Origin: Hyphomicrobium sp.
GTDB lineage: Bacteria; Pseudomonadota; Alphaproteobacteria; Rhizobiales; Hyphomicrobiaceae
NCBI GenBank assembly: GCA_019751875.1
Contig: JAIEMV010000015.1
Span: 1-64,000, forward strand
Direction: 5' to 3'
Length of the DNA stretch: 64,000 nt
Part shown: piece after piece, positions 1 to 9,121 of the stretch
Layout: the number at the start of each line of letters is the position of its first letter
How positions within the stretch are numbered: the stretch's first letter is position 1
Program-made: the position numbers and the translations under genes
Notes under the pieces: model-generated
What the model was told of the DNA's origin: nothing
The model's input: the letters and a program-made list of their open reading frames with translations, nothing else
The model's database searches: none

Positions 1-144
1 AGCGGTCGTGGCTTCGAGTTCAGCGATGCGCTCTTCGAGGTCTGCGCAGCAATTGCCGCCGAGGTCGGCAGCGTTAGCGCTGGTTGCGAGTCCGCCTGCG
101 AGCAGGCCGGCCGCCACCAGTGCGTAGAGGTTGTGTTTCTTCAT
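1..144 (-). CDS. Porin, N-terminal part (cut by window edge)
   Basis: Only the first 48 codons are present; the gene continues beyond base 1. The product starts with a typical Sec signal peptide (MKKHNLYALVAAGLLAGG... then ANA before ADLGG), followed by GNCCADLEERIAELEATTA, a short heptad-like segment with two adjacent cysteines. This N-terminal pattern is characteristic of alphaproteobacterial outer-membrane porins (porin_2-like family) that form trimeric diffusion channels. A GGGAGAAG ribosome site lies four bases before the ATG on the minus strand. Porin identity is inferred from this signature alone because the beta-barrel lies outside the window. Confidence 0.75.
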   Translation of the reverse strand, partial: MKKHNLYALVAAGLLAGGLATSANAADLGGNCCADLEERIAELEATTA

Positions 145-900
145 TTAACTTCTCCCGTCTACTAACTTTAAGAACGGGCGCTTGACGCAACTGCTGCACA
201 ATGCACGCAACGGACGCCACACGCTCAATCTCGACCAGCGGTCAAAGCCTCGCTCCGAATCACCGCTCAGGGCAGGATACTAAGCAGATCGGTCGGACTG
301 GTTAAACGGCAAAGTACCAGATGACTGTGGATTCCCCCGTCGATGTTGCGTAATAGTCACGACGACATCCGGCGGGCCTAACTGATTGATTTTTTTAGCG
401 TAAATCCTCGTTGGTCAGGGGTCTTCGGGAAAATTTCGACCGGGATTTGGCTTTGCGCAACACTGTTCTAAGTGACCGGAACGGCGCCGGCGAGACGCTC
501 TTCCCCCGCGATCCACCGTCCCCATCGTTTCGTCGGATTTCGTGATAACCGACCGTTAGGCGAACCGTTATTTGTCATTGCAGTCGCGCATAACGCTACT
601 TGTTGACTCATTCGGCTTACCATAAGTTTGTTGCGCTGCAATATCGGGGAACGAAGCGGTCTGTCCATCCGTTCTGAAACAAAGTGCCTCCTTGTCCTTC
701 GCAATCACGTCCCTGGCAATGTCGCCACAATTTCCGGTTAGGCGTCTCATGCTGACGATTTCCATCCGCGCCGGGGGGCCGGTCACAGAAATCATTGAGT
801 TTAAACGGACCAGCCAGGACACCTGCGATCCTTCGGGACCGGCGGGTGCCCGCCGGGTCTCCGAGTGCTTGCGTCTCCCGCAACAGACACGACATATCGC
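145..900. other. Long intergenic region between porin and opgG/D
   Basis: About 750 bases separate the divergent porin and glucan genes. Open frames here are short, overlap one another on both strands and show no recognisable protein, so I call none. Near 336-376 there is an imperfect 11-pair stem (CCCGTCGATGT with ACATCCGGCGGG, one bulge, 18-base loop), followed 13 bases later by a run of seven T at 390-396. It is too loosely spaced to call a terminator. Both flanking genes must have promoters here, but I cannot place them. Confidence 0.5.
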
Positions 901-2460
901 ATGAACAACACCTCCGACGTCCCCACGCGGCGCGCTTTCTTACTGACCGGGGCAGCAGGGGCAGCGCTGCTCGCCGTCGCGCGTCTCGCGGGTGAGCCGA
1001 GTCCTGCCCTGGCGCAGGACCAGACGGCAGCGACGGAGCCGTTCGCGGCTAAAGACGTTTTGAAGCTCGCAGAAGATCTGGCGGCAAAAGATTTTCAGCG
1101 GCCTTCTATCGACGTGCCGGAGCCCTTCAACGCGTTGAAGGCGGAACAGTATCGCGACATCCGCTTCCGCAACGAGCAGGCGCTTTGGCAATCGGAGCGG
1201 ATCGGCGTTGAAGTGCACCTGCTGCCGCGCGGGTGGATCTATGAGACGCCTGTCGAGATTCGCGTCGTTGAAGATGGTCAGTCACGCCGTCTCGTCGCCG
1301 ACAGCCGCATGTTCACGTTCGGCCAGTCGATCCCATCCGCCCCGGAAGCCGCACCTTACGCGTTCTCGGGGTTTCGTCTTGTCGGCCCCTTGAGCCGGGC
1401 GGACCGGGTCGACGAATACGCAGTGTTCCAGGGCGCCAGTTACTTCCGCGCCATCGGGCTAGGTCAGGCATACGGCCTGTCGGCGCGCGGATTGGCGGTC
1501 AACACCGCTCAGCCGGCCGGCGAAGAGTTTCCGATCTTTCGCGCGTTCTGGATCGAAAAGCCGCGGATTCCCGGTTCGGAAGTCGTGGTGCACGGGCTGC
1601 TCGACAGTCCCTCGGTGACGGGCGCCTACCGCTTCACGATCGCTCAGGGCGAGACGACGGTGATGCTCGTCGATGCTGTGCTCTATCCCCGCCGCACCCT
1701 CAAACACGTCGGGATTGCGCCACTGACCAGCATGTACCTTAAAGGGCGCGCCCAGCGCCGCGTGAATGGCGATCTGAGGCCCGCCGTGCACAACAGTGAA
1801 GGGCTTGCGATCCTGAACGGGCGGGGGGAACGCCTCTGGCGGCCGCTGACCAATCCACGCACGCTGCAAACGAGCGCGTTCATCGACAAAAGTCCGCGCG
1901 GCTTCGGCCTCATGCAGCGTGATCGTAATTTTGCGACCTATGAGGATCTGGCTGCCCAATTCGAGCGGCGGCCGAGCCTATGGGTGGAACCGAGGGGCAA
2001 CTGGGGCGACGGATACGTCGAGCTGATCGAGATTCCATCAGAGGAAGAGATCCACGACAACGTCGTTGCGTACTGGACGCCGGCCACACCGTTGGAACCC
2101 GGCAAGCCCTATCCTATTTCCTACAGGCTACACTGGGGCACAACGGCTCCGCTTCCGGCCGCGGGGGCGCGGGTCGTCAGGACCGCGTCAGGACCGGCCC
2201 GAAAGGATAACTGGGCACGCTTTTCGATCGACTTCGCGGGTCCGGCGTTAACAGAGAGTGGCGAGCTTCCGGCCATCGACCTCACGGTCAGTGCCGGCAC
2301 CGTGCATAACCCGGTTGCGCAGCAGCATCCGGCAATTGGTGGCGTGCGCGTGACGTTCGATTTCGAGACCGGCGGTTCCGAGATCAGTGAAATGCGCCTG
2401 GTGCTGAAACGTGGCGATGCGACGATATCCGAAACCTGGCTATACCGGTGGACTGCCTGA
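901..2460 (+). CDS. opgG: Glucan biosynthesis protein, MdoG/OpgG-OpgD family
   Basis: Periplasmic protein needed for the branching or maturation of osmoregulated periplasmic glucans made by OpgH. With the ATG at 901 the product has 519 residues, normal for the MdoG family. Residues 10-15 (RRAFLL) followed by a hydrophobic stretch and an ALAQ cleavage region near 38 form a twin-arginine signal, which resembles OpgD more than E. coli OpgG. The frame remains open to a GTG at 865, but that would put 12 extra residues before the Tat signal, so I prefer 901. The stop overlaps the opgH start (TGATG), so the pair is translationally coupled. OpgG or OpgD cannot be decided from sequence alone. Confidence 0.9.
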   Translation: MNNTSDVPTRRAFLLTGAAGAALLAVARLAGEPSPALAQDQTAATEPFAAKDVLKLAEDLAAKDFQRPSIDVPEPFNALKAEQYRDIRFRNEQALWQSERIGVEVHLLPRGWIYETPVEIRVVEDGQSRRLVADSRMFTFGQSIPSAPEAAPYAFSGFRLVGPLSRADRVDEYAVFQGASYFRAIGLGQAYGLSARGLAVNTAQPAGEEFPIFRAFWIEKPRIPGSEVVVHGLLDSPSVTGAYRFTIAQGETTVMLVDAVLYPRRTLKHVGIAPLTSMYLKGRAQRRVNGDLRPAVHNSEGLAILNGRGERLWRPLTNPRTLQTSAFIDKSPRGFGLMQRDRNFATYEDLAAQFERRPSLWVEPRGNWGDGYVELIEIPSEEEIHDNVVAYWTPATPLEPGKPYPISYRLHWGTTAPLPAAGARVVRTASGPARKDNWARFSIDFAGPALTESGELPAIDLTVSAGTVHNPVAQQHPAIGGVRVTFDFETGGSEISEMRLVLKRGDATISETWLYRWTA

Positions 2461-4469
2461 TGAGTAACCCGAGCCACATGGATGATGCGACCGCTGCAAC
2501 AGCGCCGGGCAGCCCGCACGTACAGCATCCGTCCATGCGAAAGGATGCTAGCGACCCCGCGCTGCTTCCGGCCGAGGCACCGCTTGCCATGCCGGCTCAG
2601 GATCTTTCGAAGAAGGTCGCCTTCACGATCGATCCCACGCGCCGACGGTCCTGGGTGCCGCGCGCGGCCGTTCTGGTTGGCGCTCTGTCGCTGACGTTCG
2701 CGTTTGCCTACGAGTTGTACGGCGTTCTCTCGTTCGTCGCGATGACGCCGATCCAGTTCGTGTTCCTCATCCTCTCGACGATCACGTTCGGTTGGATCGC
2801 ATTCGGCTCGCTGAGCGCAGCCATGGGTTTTCTCCCGCTCTTTGCAGGTGATCACACTGACACTCTGGAGGTCCCATCGGCGAACGGTCCGCTGGAGAGC
2901 CGGACCGCCCTGCTCTTTCCCGTCTATCACGAAGAGCCCCACCGCATTGCCGGAACGATCGCTGCGATGGCGGAAGAGCTCGTGCATCTGGGCAAAGCCA
3001 CGCAGTTCGACATTTTCATTCTGTCGGATACGCGCGGGGCAGATGAAGGACAGGCGGAAGAGGCGTGCTACCGCGAATTGGCCGCCCACCTCGACGGTGT
3101 CGTGTCGATCTACTATCGCCGCCGGATCGAAAACACAGCGCGCAAGGCCGGCAACATCGAAGACTGGGTCGAACGCTTCGGCGGCGCCTACGAGCATTTC
3201 ATCATTCTCGACGGCGACAGCGTCATGTCGGGCGAAGCGGTCGTGCGTTTGGCACGCGCGATGGAGCAAGACCCGCGCGCTGGTCTCATTCAATCGATCC
3301 CGCGCCTCACCGGCGGCACGACGCTCCTCCAACGTTTGCAGCAGTATGCGAGCAACGTCTATGGCCCGGCTGTTGCCGGGGGCCTTGCGTCCTGGCATCG
3401 CGACCAGGGCAACTACTGGGGTCACAACGCCATTATCCGCACCGCGGCCTTCGCCAGCGCCGCGGGACTGCCCATCCTGACCGGACGCAAGCCATTCGGT
3501 GGGCCGATCCTCAGCCACGACTTCGTCGAGGCGGCCCTGTTACAGCGCGCCGGATGGGGCGTCCACATGGTGCCGAGCGTGCCCGGTTCCTACGAGGGCA
3601 TGCCGCCGGGGCTCATCGATCTCATCGTTCGCGACCGCCGATGGGCGCAGGGCAACCTGCAGCATCTGGCGCTGATCCCTCGCCGCGGGTTGAGCGTGAT
3701 GGGGCGGGTGCACTTGTCCATGGGGGCGTTCGCCTACGTCGTGTCGGCAATCTGGGCGCTCTCTCTGGCCACCGGCATCGTGCTGGCCCTGCAGAGCCAG
3801 CAATTGATCCCAAGCTACTTTCAGGACAGCAAGACGCTGTTTCCGATCTGGCCGGTCATCGATCCTGGCGCGGCCATGCGGCTTTTCCTTGGAACCATGG
3901 CGGTGGTGCTGCTGCCGAAGGCTCTGGGACTGGCCCTCGAATTGAAGCGGTCCGCAGAGGCGCGAGAACTGTTCGGAACGCCACGGGCGCTTGCGGCCGT
4001 TTTGGTCGAGACGTTCTTCTCCATGCTGTTGGCGCCCATCCTAATGATGACGCAAACGGTGGCGGTGATTCAAATTCTGTCCGGCATCGACAGCGGCTGG
4101 AAGGCGCAGCGGCGGGATGACGGCAGCGTGCCGCTGGCATTCGCAATGCGGTTTCATGCGCAGCACATGGCGGCAGGCGCCGTCATCGCCGGCATCTGCT
4201 GGATCGTATCGCCGGGGCTCTTGCTGTGGATGTTGCCAGTGATCGCCGGTCTCGTCCTCGCCGGTCCGCTGAACTGGCTGACCGGCCAGCGCGCGGGCGA
4301 GGCGATGTCGGCATTGCTCAGCACATGGGACGACCGCGATCCGCCCCCGATTTTGATCCGAGCGCGCGAACTGGCCACCGATTGGCAGAAGCGCTTTGCC
4401 GCGGCGGCGGTGGCGAGCAAGGAGCCGGCCAACGACAGCGCGCAGGTGACTGTCCCGCGCGCGGCCTGA
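2460..4469 (+). CDS. opgH: Glucans biosynthesis glucosyltransferase H
   Basis: Inner-membrane family 2 glycosyltransferase that polymerises and exports the beta-1,2-glucan backbone from UDP-glucose. The 669-residue product has two membrane segments (about residues 60-125), then a cytoplasmic GT2 domain with DGDS, the HDFVEA acid motif and RRWAQGN (the Q/RxxRW element), then several more membrane segments. It starts at the ATG overlapping the opgG/D stop. It is clearly shorter than E. coli OpgH (about 847 residues), mostly at the N-terminus and C-terminus. In E. coli the N-terminal region also binds FtsZ in a nutrient-size response, and that function may be missing here. Confidence 0.93.
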   Translation: MSNPSHMDDATAATAPGSPHVQHPSMRKDASDPALLPAEAPLAMPAQDLSKKVAFTIDPTRRRSWVPRAAVLVGALSLTFAFAYELYGVLSFVAMTPIQFVFLILSTITFGWIAFGSLSAAMGFLPLFAGDHTDTLEVPSANGPLESRTALLFPVYHEEPHRIAGTIAAMAEELVHLGKATQFDIFILSDTRGADEGQAEEACYRELAAHLDGVVSIYYRRRIENTARKAGNIEDWVERFGGAYEHFIILDGDSVMSGEAVVRLARAMEQDPRAGLIQSIPRLTGGTTLLQRLQQYASNVYGPAVAGGLASWHRDQGNYWGHNAIIRTAAFASAAGLPILTGRKPFGGPILSHDFVEAALLQRAGWGVHMVPSVPGSYEGMPPGLIDLIVRDRRWAQGNLQHLALIPRRGLSVMGRVHLSMGAFAYVVSAIWALSLATGIVLALQSQQLIPSYFQDSKTLFPIWPVIDPGAAMRLFLGTMAVVLLPKALGLALELKRSAEARELFGTPRALAAVLVETFFSMLLAPILMMTQTVAVIQILSGIDSGWKAQRRDDGSVPLAFAMRFHAQHMAAGAVIAGICWIVSPGLLLWMLPVIAGLVLAGPLNWLTGQRAGEAMSALLSTWDDRDPPPILIRARELATDWQKRFAAAAVASKEPANDSAQVTVPRAA

Positions 4470-4478
4470 GCGTAGTTT

Positions 4479-5522
4479 TCAGAACGCTTGACGGTTCGTG
4501 GCCCCTGGTTCCTCCGCAGCCTTGATGCGGCGGAAGATTTCCGGGACGAGATCGCGCACGCGGATTTCCGGTGCATCCAGGAACGGCAGCGGCCGTGTCA
4601 CGGTCAGCGCCGCCACGCCGATGCGGGCTGTCAGGGCGCCGTTGAACGCACCCTCGCCGAGACGGCGGCTCAACCGGCGCAACAGATCCTGGCCCAGAAA
4701 CTGACCTAGGAGATCGTCGGTCATCGCGACGCCGCCGGTCGCCACGATGTGGCCGAGGACGAGACGCGCGAGCTTCATCGTCCCCGTAAACCCAGGTCGG
4801 CCACCGTAAAGCGTGGCCAACGTCCGCAGCATGCGCAGGTTCTCGATCGCGACGAACAGCATGGCGATCCAGGCCATCGGCGAAATGGCCGTGACCGTTG
4901 CGACCCGCTTTGCTGATTTCAATATCTGGCGGCGGGCCTGTCCATCGAGGGGCGCCATCACTTCACGATCTGCGAGGCGCAAGAGATCACCGGGATCGCG
5001 ACCGTCGCCGGCATGTTCGGCGAGCCGCGCCAGGCCCCAACGGCAATCGGCACGATGCGCCAAAAGCCGTTGCAGGGCAGCCACCGCACTGCGCTCCGCC
5101 CGCACGTCCTTACGCGCAAGCGCCGTCGCGACGGCTTCGTTCAACGCATGCAGCCGGCCGAGCCGCATCAAGCCTACGATTTCGCGCAGGACGAGAACGA
5201 CCGAAGCCACCAGCGCCAGCGTGCCCAGACCGAACGCCAGCCATCCGACCCAGTCCTGACGCTCGAACGCCGCGGAGACGAAGCGGCCAAAGGCAAGTCC
5301 AGCCGCGAGCCCGGCCAGACCGGCCAGGGCCGAGATCAAGATTGCTCCCCAGCGAATGCCGGTGTTCCACTCCTGCGCTGTCGGCCGCACGCGGATTTCA
5401 CCGGGCGACACGCGGTCCTTCGCGTCGGCGCGGCCGGAGGTCTTGGCTTCGATGGTCGCTTCCGTCACCTCGAAAACCTGGGGGCCACGCGGAGGCGATT
5501 TCGGTGTCTCGGCATTCGTCAT
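4479..5522 (-). CDS. YcjF-like membrane protein (DUF697 / TIGR01620)
   Basis: A 347-residue protein with a hydrophilic N-terminus and two membrane segments at roughly residues 58-82 and 92-115, followed by a long soluble part containing a further hydrophobic stretch (SPMAWIAMLFVAIENLRML). This layout and the partner gene identify the YcjF family, whose biochemical role is unknown. Its start overlaps the end of the upstream ycjX-like gene by four bases, so the two are co-translated. The pair is conserved in proteobacteria and is linked to envelope stress in E. coli. It is convergent with opgH, only nine bases away. Confidence 0.85.
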   Translation of the reverse strand: MTNAETPKSPPRGPQVFEVTEATIEAKTSGRADAKDRVSPGEIRVRPTAQEWNTGIRWGAILISALAGLAGLAAGLAFGRFVSAAFERQDWVGWLAFGLGTLALVASVVLVLREIVGLMRLGRLHALNEAVATALARKDVRAERSAVAALQRLLAHRADCRWGLARLAEHAGDGRDPGDLLRLADREVMAPLDGQARRQILKSAKRVATVTAISPMAWIAMLFVAIENLRMLRTLATLYGGRPGFTGTMKLARLVLGHIVATGGVAMTDDLLGQFLGQDLLRRLSRRLGEGAFNGALTARIGVAALTVTRPLPFLDAPEIRVRDLVPEIFRRIKAAEEPGATNRQAF

Positions 5523-6982
5523 GGCAGCCAGTCCCCGATGAGATAGTCCAGCGCCCGATCGAGACGGATATGCGGCGTGGGTGCCGGCTCGCTGGAACCG
5601 ATCGGTGAGGCCAGTCGCGGCGGCCGAAAGCGCACGAACGTTGCGGCAGCGCCTGAGAGTTCACGCCCTGGGTGGGCCAGCGCGTCCTGCGGATCGTCCG
5701 GAAGGTCGCCTGGAAAGATCACGGCCTCGCGCTTGCCGTCGAAGGTCTTGCCCGCCACGACCTCGCCCGGCATCGGAACGCCGGCGATGCACGGCAGCGT
5801 TTCGGATCCCTGCTTCACTTCAGCCTCGCGTGTCGCGCGCAGAGCCGAAATCGCCATAACGCGAACGTCGCCCCCGGCCGTCGTCACGCGTTGAGCGGCG
5901 CGTTGCGTCAGCGCCATCAGGATCGCTTCCAGCCGGTCGTGACTGGTGCGGCTCACATGATCGGCCTTGGTGGCGGCGAACAGCACGCGATCGATGCGGC
6001 GCGTGTAGAGGCTCGACAACCAGGTATTGGAACCCGGCCGGAACGCCGACAGCACGCTCGTCAGCGCGTCTTCGAGGTCGGCGACACTCTCCGGCCCGCG
6101 CGACAGCGCCCCCAGCACATCGACCAGGACGACCTGCCGGTCAAGCTTCAGGAAATGATTGCGAAAGAAAGGCTTCACCACTTCGCGCTTGTAGCTTTCG
6201 AAGCGCCGCTCGAGCAGGCGCGCCAGCGTGGAGTTCACGGCATTTGGTGTGGCCGCCAGATCGAGCGGGAAGAACGTCAGCAGCGGCGAACCGGAGAGAT
6301 CGCCCGGCATCAGGAAACGGCCGGGCGTGAGCGCGCCGACACCGTGCTCGGAGGCTTTGGCGGCAGCGAGATAATCTGTGAACAGTTTCGCCCCTTCGAT
6401 GGCCGCTTGCTCGGCATCGGCCGTCGCGGACGCCCGCAAGGCGAAGTTGCGCCAGGCGTCGGAGAACTTCGAGCGCTGCGGCGCGCGGGCTTTTCGGACC
6501 GCATCCTCGCACCACGACGCGTAGCTTTGATCGAGGAGACCCAGATCGATCAGCCATTCGCCCGGATAGTCGACAATATCCACGTGCAGGCGGTCGAGCC
6601 CCAACGAGCGGCGAATGATGTCGCCGGGCCGGAACGTCAGCGAAAGACGCAATTCGGAGATGCGCCGCGTACTGTCGGGCCACTCGGCGGGATCGCGAGC
6701 CAGCGCCGCGAGATGGGCCTCATAATCGAAGCGCGGAACCGCATCGTCCGGCTGTGGCTCGAGGATGCAATCGCGCAGGCGGCCTTCGGCTTCGGGCGCG
6801 AAGAACGGCAGCCGCCCGCCAATCATCAGGTTGCGCACCAGAGCGGTGATGAACACGGTTTTGCCCGCGCGCGACAGGCCTGTCACGCCGAGGCGTACGG
6901 TGGGCGTGAACGCATCTCTGAGGGTGGCGCCGACGGATCGCAGGGACGATCGGCTCGGCAGCTCGTAGGTGGGGCGGTTCAA
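5519..6982 (-). CDS. YcjX-like P-loop GTPase (DUF463)
   Basis: A 487-residue nucleotide-binding protein. A Walker A motif (GLSRAGKT) lies at residues 35-42, preceded by LGVTG, and later VDIVDYPGEW fits the G3/Walker B region. These belong to the YcjX/DUF463 family, GTPases related to dynamin-like stress proteins. It is the first gene of a two-gene unit with the ycjF-like gene, with which it overlaps by four bases. The soluble GTPase plus membrane partner suggests action at the inner membrane; substrate and partners are not known. Confidence 0.87.
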   Translation of the reverse strand: MNRPTYELPSRSSLRSVGATLRDAFTPTVRLGVTGLSRAGKTVFITALVRNLMIGGRLPFFAPEAEGRLRDCILEPQPDDAVPRFDYEAHLAALARDPAEWPDSTRRISELRLSLTFRPGDIIRRSLGLDRLHVDIVDYPGEWLIDLGLLDQSYASWCEDAVRKARAPQRSKFSDAWRNFALRASATADAEQAAIEGAKLFTDYLAAAKASEHGVGALTPGRFLMPGDLSGSPLLTFFPLDLAATPNAVNSTLARLLERRFESYKREVVKPFFRNHFLKLDRQVVLVDVLGALSRGPESVADLEDALTSVLSAFRPGSNTWLSSLYTRRIDRVLFAATKADHVSRTSHDRLEAILMALTQRAAQRVTTAGGDVRVMAISALRATREAEVKQGSETLPCIAGVPMPGEVVAGKTFDGKREAVIFPGDLPDDPQDALAHPGRELSGAAATFVRFRPPRLASPIGSSEPAPTPHIRLDRALDYLIGDWLP

Positions 6983-7076
6983 GGGAACGTCTCCGGTTCC
7001 CTTACCTAGGCCCTCGCCGGGCCAGCCGCAAGGTCGTGTGAGGCGACGCGCGTGAACGGATGATACGACGTCGGTC

Positions 7077-7175
7077 TCACCCGAACGCGACGTTGTGGAA
7101 GACGACGAAAATGCCAGCGCCGATCACGATGAGGCCCATCAGCAGGATCGCGCCCGACCGAAAAAACTCGCCCAT
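7077..7175 (-). CDS. Possible 32-residue single-pass membrane peptide
   Basis: A short frame of ATG plus 31 codons and TGA. The peptide begins MGEFFRSG, has one hydrophobic helix (AILLMGLIVIGAGIFVVF) and ends HNVAFG. A good ribosome site, GGGAG, lies nine bases before the ATG. It falls in the gap between ycjX (ends 6982) and epmA (7267), both on the same strand. The clear hydrophobic core and ribosome site favour a real gene over chance. No homologue is recognised. Single-helix peptides of this size usually work as accessory parts of membrane complexes, but that is only an analogy. Confidence 0.45.
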   Translation of the reverse strand: MGEFFRSGAILLMGLIVIGAGIFVVFHNVAFG

Positions 7176-7266
7176 GACACAGAACTCCCGGAGCCTTAAT
7201 TGGCTCCATGGTTTTAAGATACGCCCGTCTCGATGAACGCAAACTGAAGGGGGTGTTACGCTTTCG

Positions 7267-8304
7267 TCATTCTGGCGGGGTCCATAAGACCTGCTGGATG
7301 TGGGTCGCGCCGGCCGCCAGCATCACGAGGCGATCGAAGCCCAACGCACATCCGGACGCGGCCGGCATCTGCGCAAGGCTTGCTAGAAAATCCTCATCGA
7401 GAGGATAGCGCTCGCCATAGACCTTGTGCTTCAGCGCCATCTGCGCTTCGAGGTTGGCGCGCTGGAGGTCAGGGTCGGTAAGTTCGCCGAAGCCGTTGGC
7501 GAGTTCAACGCCACAGCAATAGAGTTCAAAGCGTTCTGCTACGCGGCAATCGTGTGGAGACGGTCGGGCAAGGGCCGCCTCGACCGTTGGATACTCGATC
7601 AGCAACTGCGGTTGGCCAAGGCCGAGCTTGGGTTCGATAACAGCGGCGAGAACGCGCGAGTACAAATCGGACCAACTATCATCCGGTCGCACCGTGATGC
7701 CTTGTGCCTGCACCTGCTCGGCTAGTGCGTCGCGGTCGGGCGAGCCGTTCTGCAAAGTTGCGAGCAGATCGATGCCGGCAAAGCGGGCGAAGGCCTGCGC
7801 GACGGTCAGCCGGTCGGCGGCGCCCTTGGGAACTGCGACAGCCCCGCGCCATGAGATCAGGCGCTGACCGGTGGTTTCACAGGCGAGACGCAAAAGGTGC
7901 GCGGCATCGTCCATCACCTGCTCGTAGGGCGCATCGGTCCGATACCATTCCAGCATCGTGAACTCGGTCGCATGCAAGGGACCATGCTCGCGATTGCGGA
8001 AGCAGGGCGTGAAGGCAAAAATCTTCGTCTCGCCTGCCGCCAGCAACTTCTTCATGGCGAATTCGGGTGAGGTGTGGAGGTAGCGGCGTGTGCGCGACAG
8101 ATCCGGGCCGATGATTTCGGTCGAGAGCGCATGCAGGTGCGCCTCGTTGCCAGGCGAGACCTGGAGGCATCCAGGCTCCACTTCGGTGAAGCCTTCGTTC
8201 TCGAACCAGGCGCGGATCGCCGCCTTGATGCGGCCGCGCGCGAGCAGGAACGGGCGGCGGTCCTGATGCCGGTCCGGGGTCCACCAAGGGGAAATTCTCG
8301 TCAT
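7267..8304 (-). CDS. epmA: EF-P lysyltransferase EpmA (GenX/PoxA)
   Basis: A paralogue of class II lysyl-tRNA synthetase that attaches beta-lysine (or lysine) to a conserved lysine of elongation factor P instead of to tRNA. The 345-residue product lacks the anticodon-binding domain, as expected. It shows motif 2 (FRNREHGPLHATEF) and motif 3 (GFDRLVMLAAG). I use the ATG at 8304 (MTRISPWW), which has GGAA just upstream; the frame stays open to a GTG at 8361. It is divergent from efp, its target, about 190 bases away. The aminomutase EpmB, which makes beta-lysine, is not in the window. Confidence 0.92.
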   Translation of the reverse strand: MTRISPWWTPDRHQDRRPFLLARGRIKAAIRAWFENEGFTEVEPGCLQVSPGNEAHLHALSTEIIGPDLSRTRRYLHTSPEFAMKKLLAAGETKIFAFTPCFRNREHGPLHATEFTMLEWYRTDAPYEQVMDDAAHLLRLACETTGQRLISWRGAVAVPKGAADRLTVAQAFARFAGIDLLATLQNGSPDRDALAEQVQAQGITVRPDDSWSDLYSRVLAAVIEPKLGLGQPQLLIEYPTVEAALARPSPHDCRVAERFELYCCGVELANGFGELTDPDLQRANLEAQMALKHKVYGERYPLDEDFLASLAQMPAASGCALGFDRLVMLAAGATHIQQVLWTPPE

Positions 8305-8488
8305 CTTTTCCGGGACTTCCGCGTACTGTGGACGGCTGGGATCGGGGGCGAACGGGCGCACTTGGCCTTTTTAGCGCGAATAGAGTATGAGAGGCGCTCA
8401 AATCCCCGCCCGCCACCGTGCCGTCTCAGGCTTGGCATCGCGCGCTCGCCGAGCGCGTCAGACGTGGCGGCATCCATGGAGACCACTC

Positions 8489-9058
8489 GTGGCCAAGGTT
8501 ATCGCAAGCTCGGTGCGCAAGGGCAACGTGCTCGATCTGGACGGCAAGCTTGCCGTCGTGATGCACGCCGAAAACATCCATCCCGGCAAGGGCACCCCCG
8601 TGACGCATCTGGAAATGCGCCGCATTGCCGATGGCGTCAAAATCGTCGAGCGCTACCGCACCACCGATCAGGTCGAGCGCGCCTACCTCGACGAGAAGGA
8701 CTACAACTACCTCTATGAAGATGAGATGGGCTACAACTTCATGCAGCCCGAAACGTTCGACCAGATCACGGTATCAAAAGAGGTCCTCGGTGATCAGGCG
8801 CAGTGGCTGCAAGAGGGCATGACCTGCTCCGTTTCGCTGCACGAGGGCAATCCGATTTCCATCGAGCTGCCGCAGCGCGTCACGCTCGAGATCACAGAGG
8901 CCGAGCCGGTCGTGAAGGGTCAGACGGCCTCGTCATCTTACAAACCGGCCAAGCTTTCGAACGGCGCTCGCGTCATGGTCCCCTCGCACATCGGCGCCGG
9001 CACGCGCGTCGTCGTCATGACGGCCGACGGGTCTTACGTCGAGCGCGCGAAGGATTGA
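8489..9058 (+). CDS. efp: Elongation factor P
   Basis: Binds ribosomes stalled at consecutive prolines and promotes peptide bond formation. The start is a GTG at 8489, with GGAG seven bases upstream, giving a 189-residue protein beginning VAKVIASS, the usual EF-P length; the frame is open further upstream but without homology. The acceptor loop HPGKG places a lysine exactly at position 34, the residue modified by EpmA, so the adjacent epmA gene and this target form a matched pair. The C-terminal OB-fold part ([25 protein letters not shown]) is complete. A strong terminator follows. Confidence 0.97.
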   Translation: MAKVIASSVRKGNVLDLDGKLAVVMHAENIHPGKGTPVTHLEMRRIADGVKIVERYRTTDQVERAYLDEKDYNYLYEDEMGYNFMQPETFDQITVSKEVLGDQAQWLQEGMTCSVSLHEGNPISIELPQRVTLEITEAEPVVKGQTASSSYKPAKLSNGARVMVPSHIGAGTRVVVMTADGSYVERAKD

Positions 9059-9084
9059 TCTGACCTAGAACACCCAGGTACCGA

Positions 9085-9121
9085 AAAGCGCCGGGCACGG
9101 TTGTCCGGCGCTTTCTATTTT
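9085..9121 (+). terminator. Rho-independent terminator after efp
   Basis: AAAGCGCCGG at 9085-9094 pairs perfectly with CCGGCGCTTT at 9105-9114 around a ten-base loop, and the downstream arm runs into a T-rich stretch (TTTCTATTTTT). It begins 27 bases after the efp stop. The minus-strand gene ending at 9122 abuts it, so the stem may also end that transcript. Confidence 0.88.

Noticed and set aside
336-396. Terminator-like stem with T run in the first intergenic region
   Set aside because: The stem has a bulge and an 18-base loop, and the T run is 13 bases away, so it is not a proper intrinsic terminator.
468-895. Several overlapping 60-90 codon frames between porin and opgG/D
   Set aside because: They overlap on both strands, are arginine-rich, lack ribosome sites of note and show no domain.
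2121-3518. A 465-codon minus-strand frame across opgG/D and opgH
   Set aside because: It is the shadow of two well-supported genes on the plus strand, has no coherent domain, and is a usual result of high GC.
5672-7009. A 445-codon plus-strand frame opposite ycjX
   Set aside because: Shadow of the YcjX gene; the residue pattern is rich in R, Q and G and has no fold.
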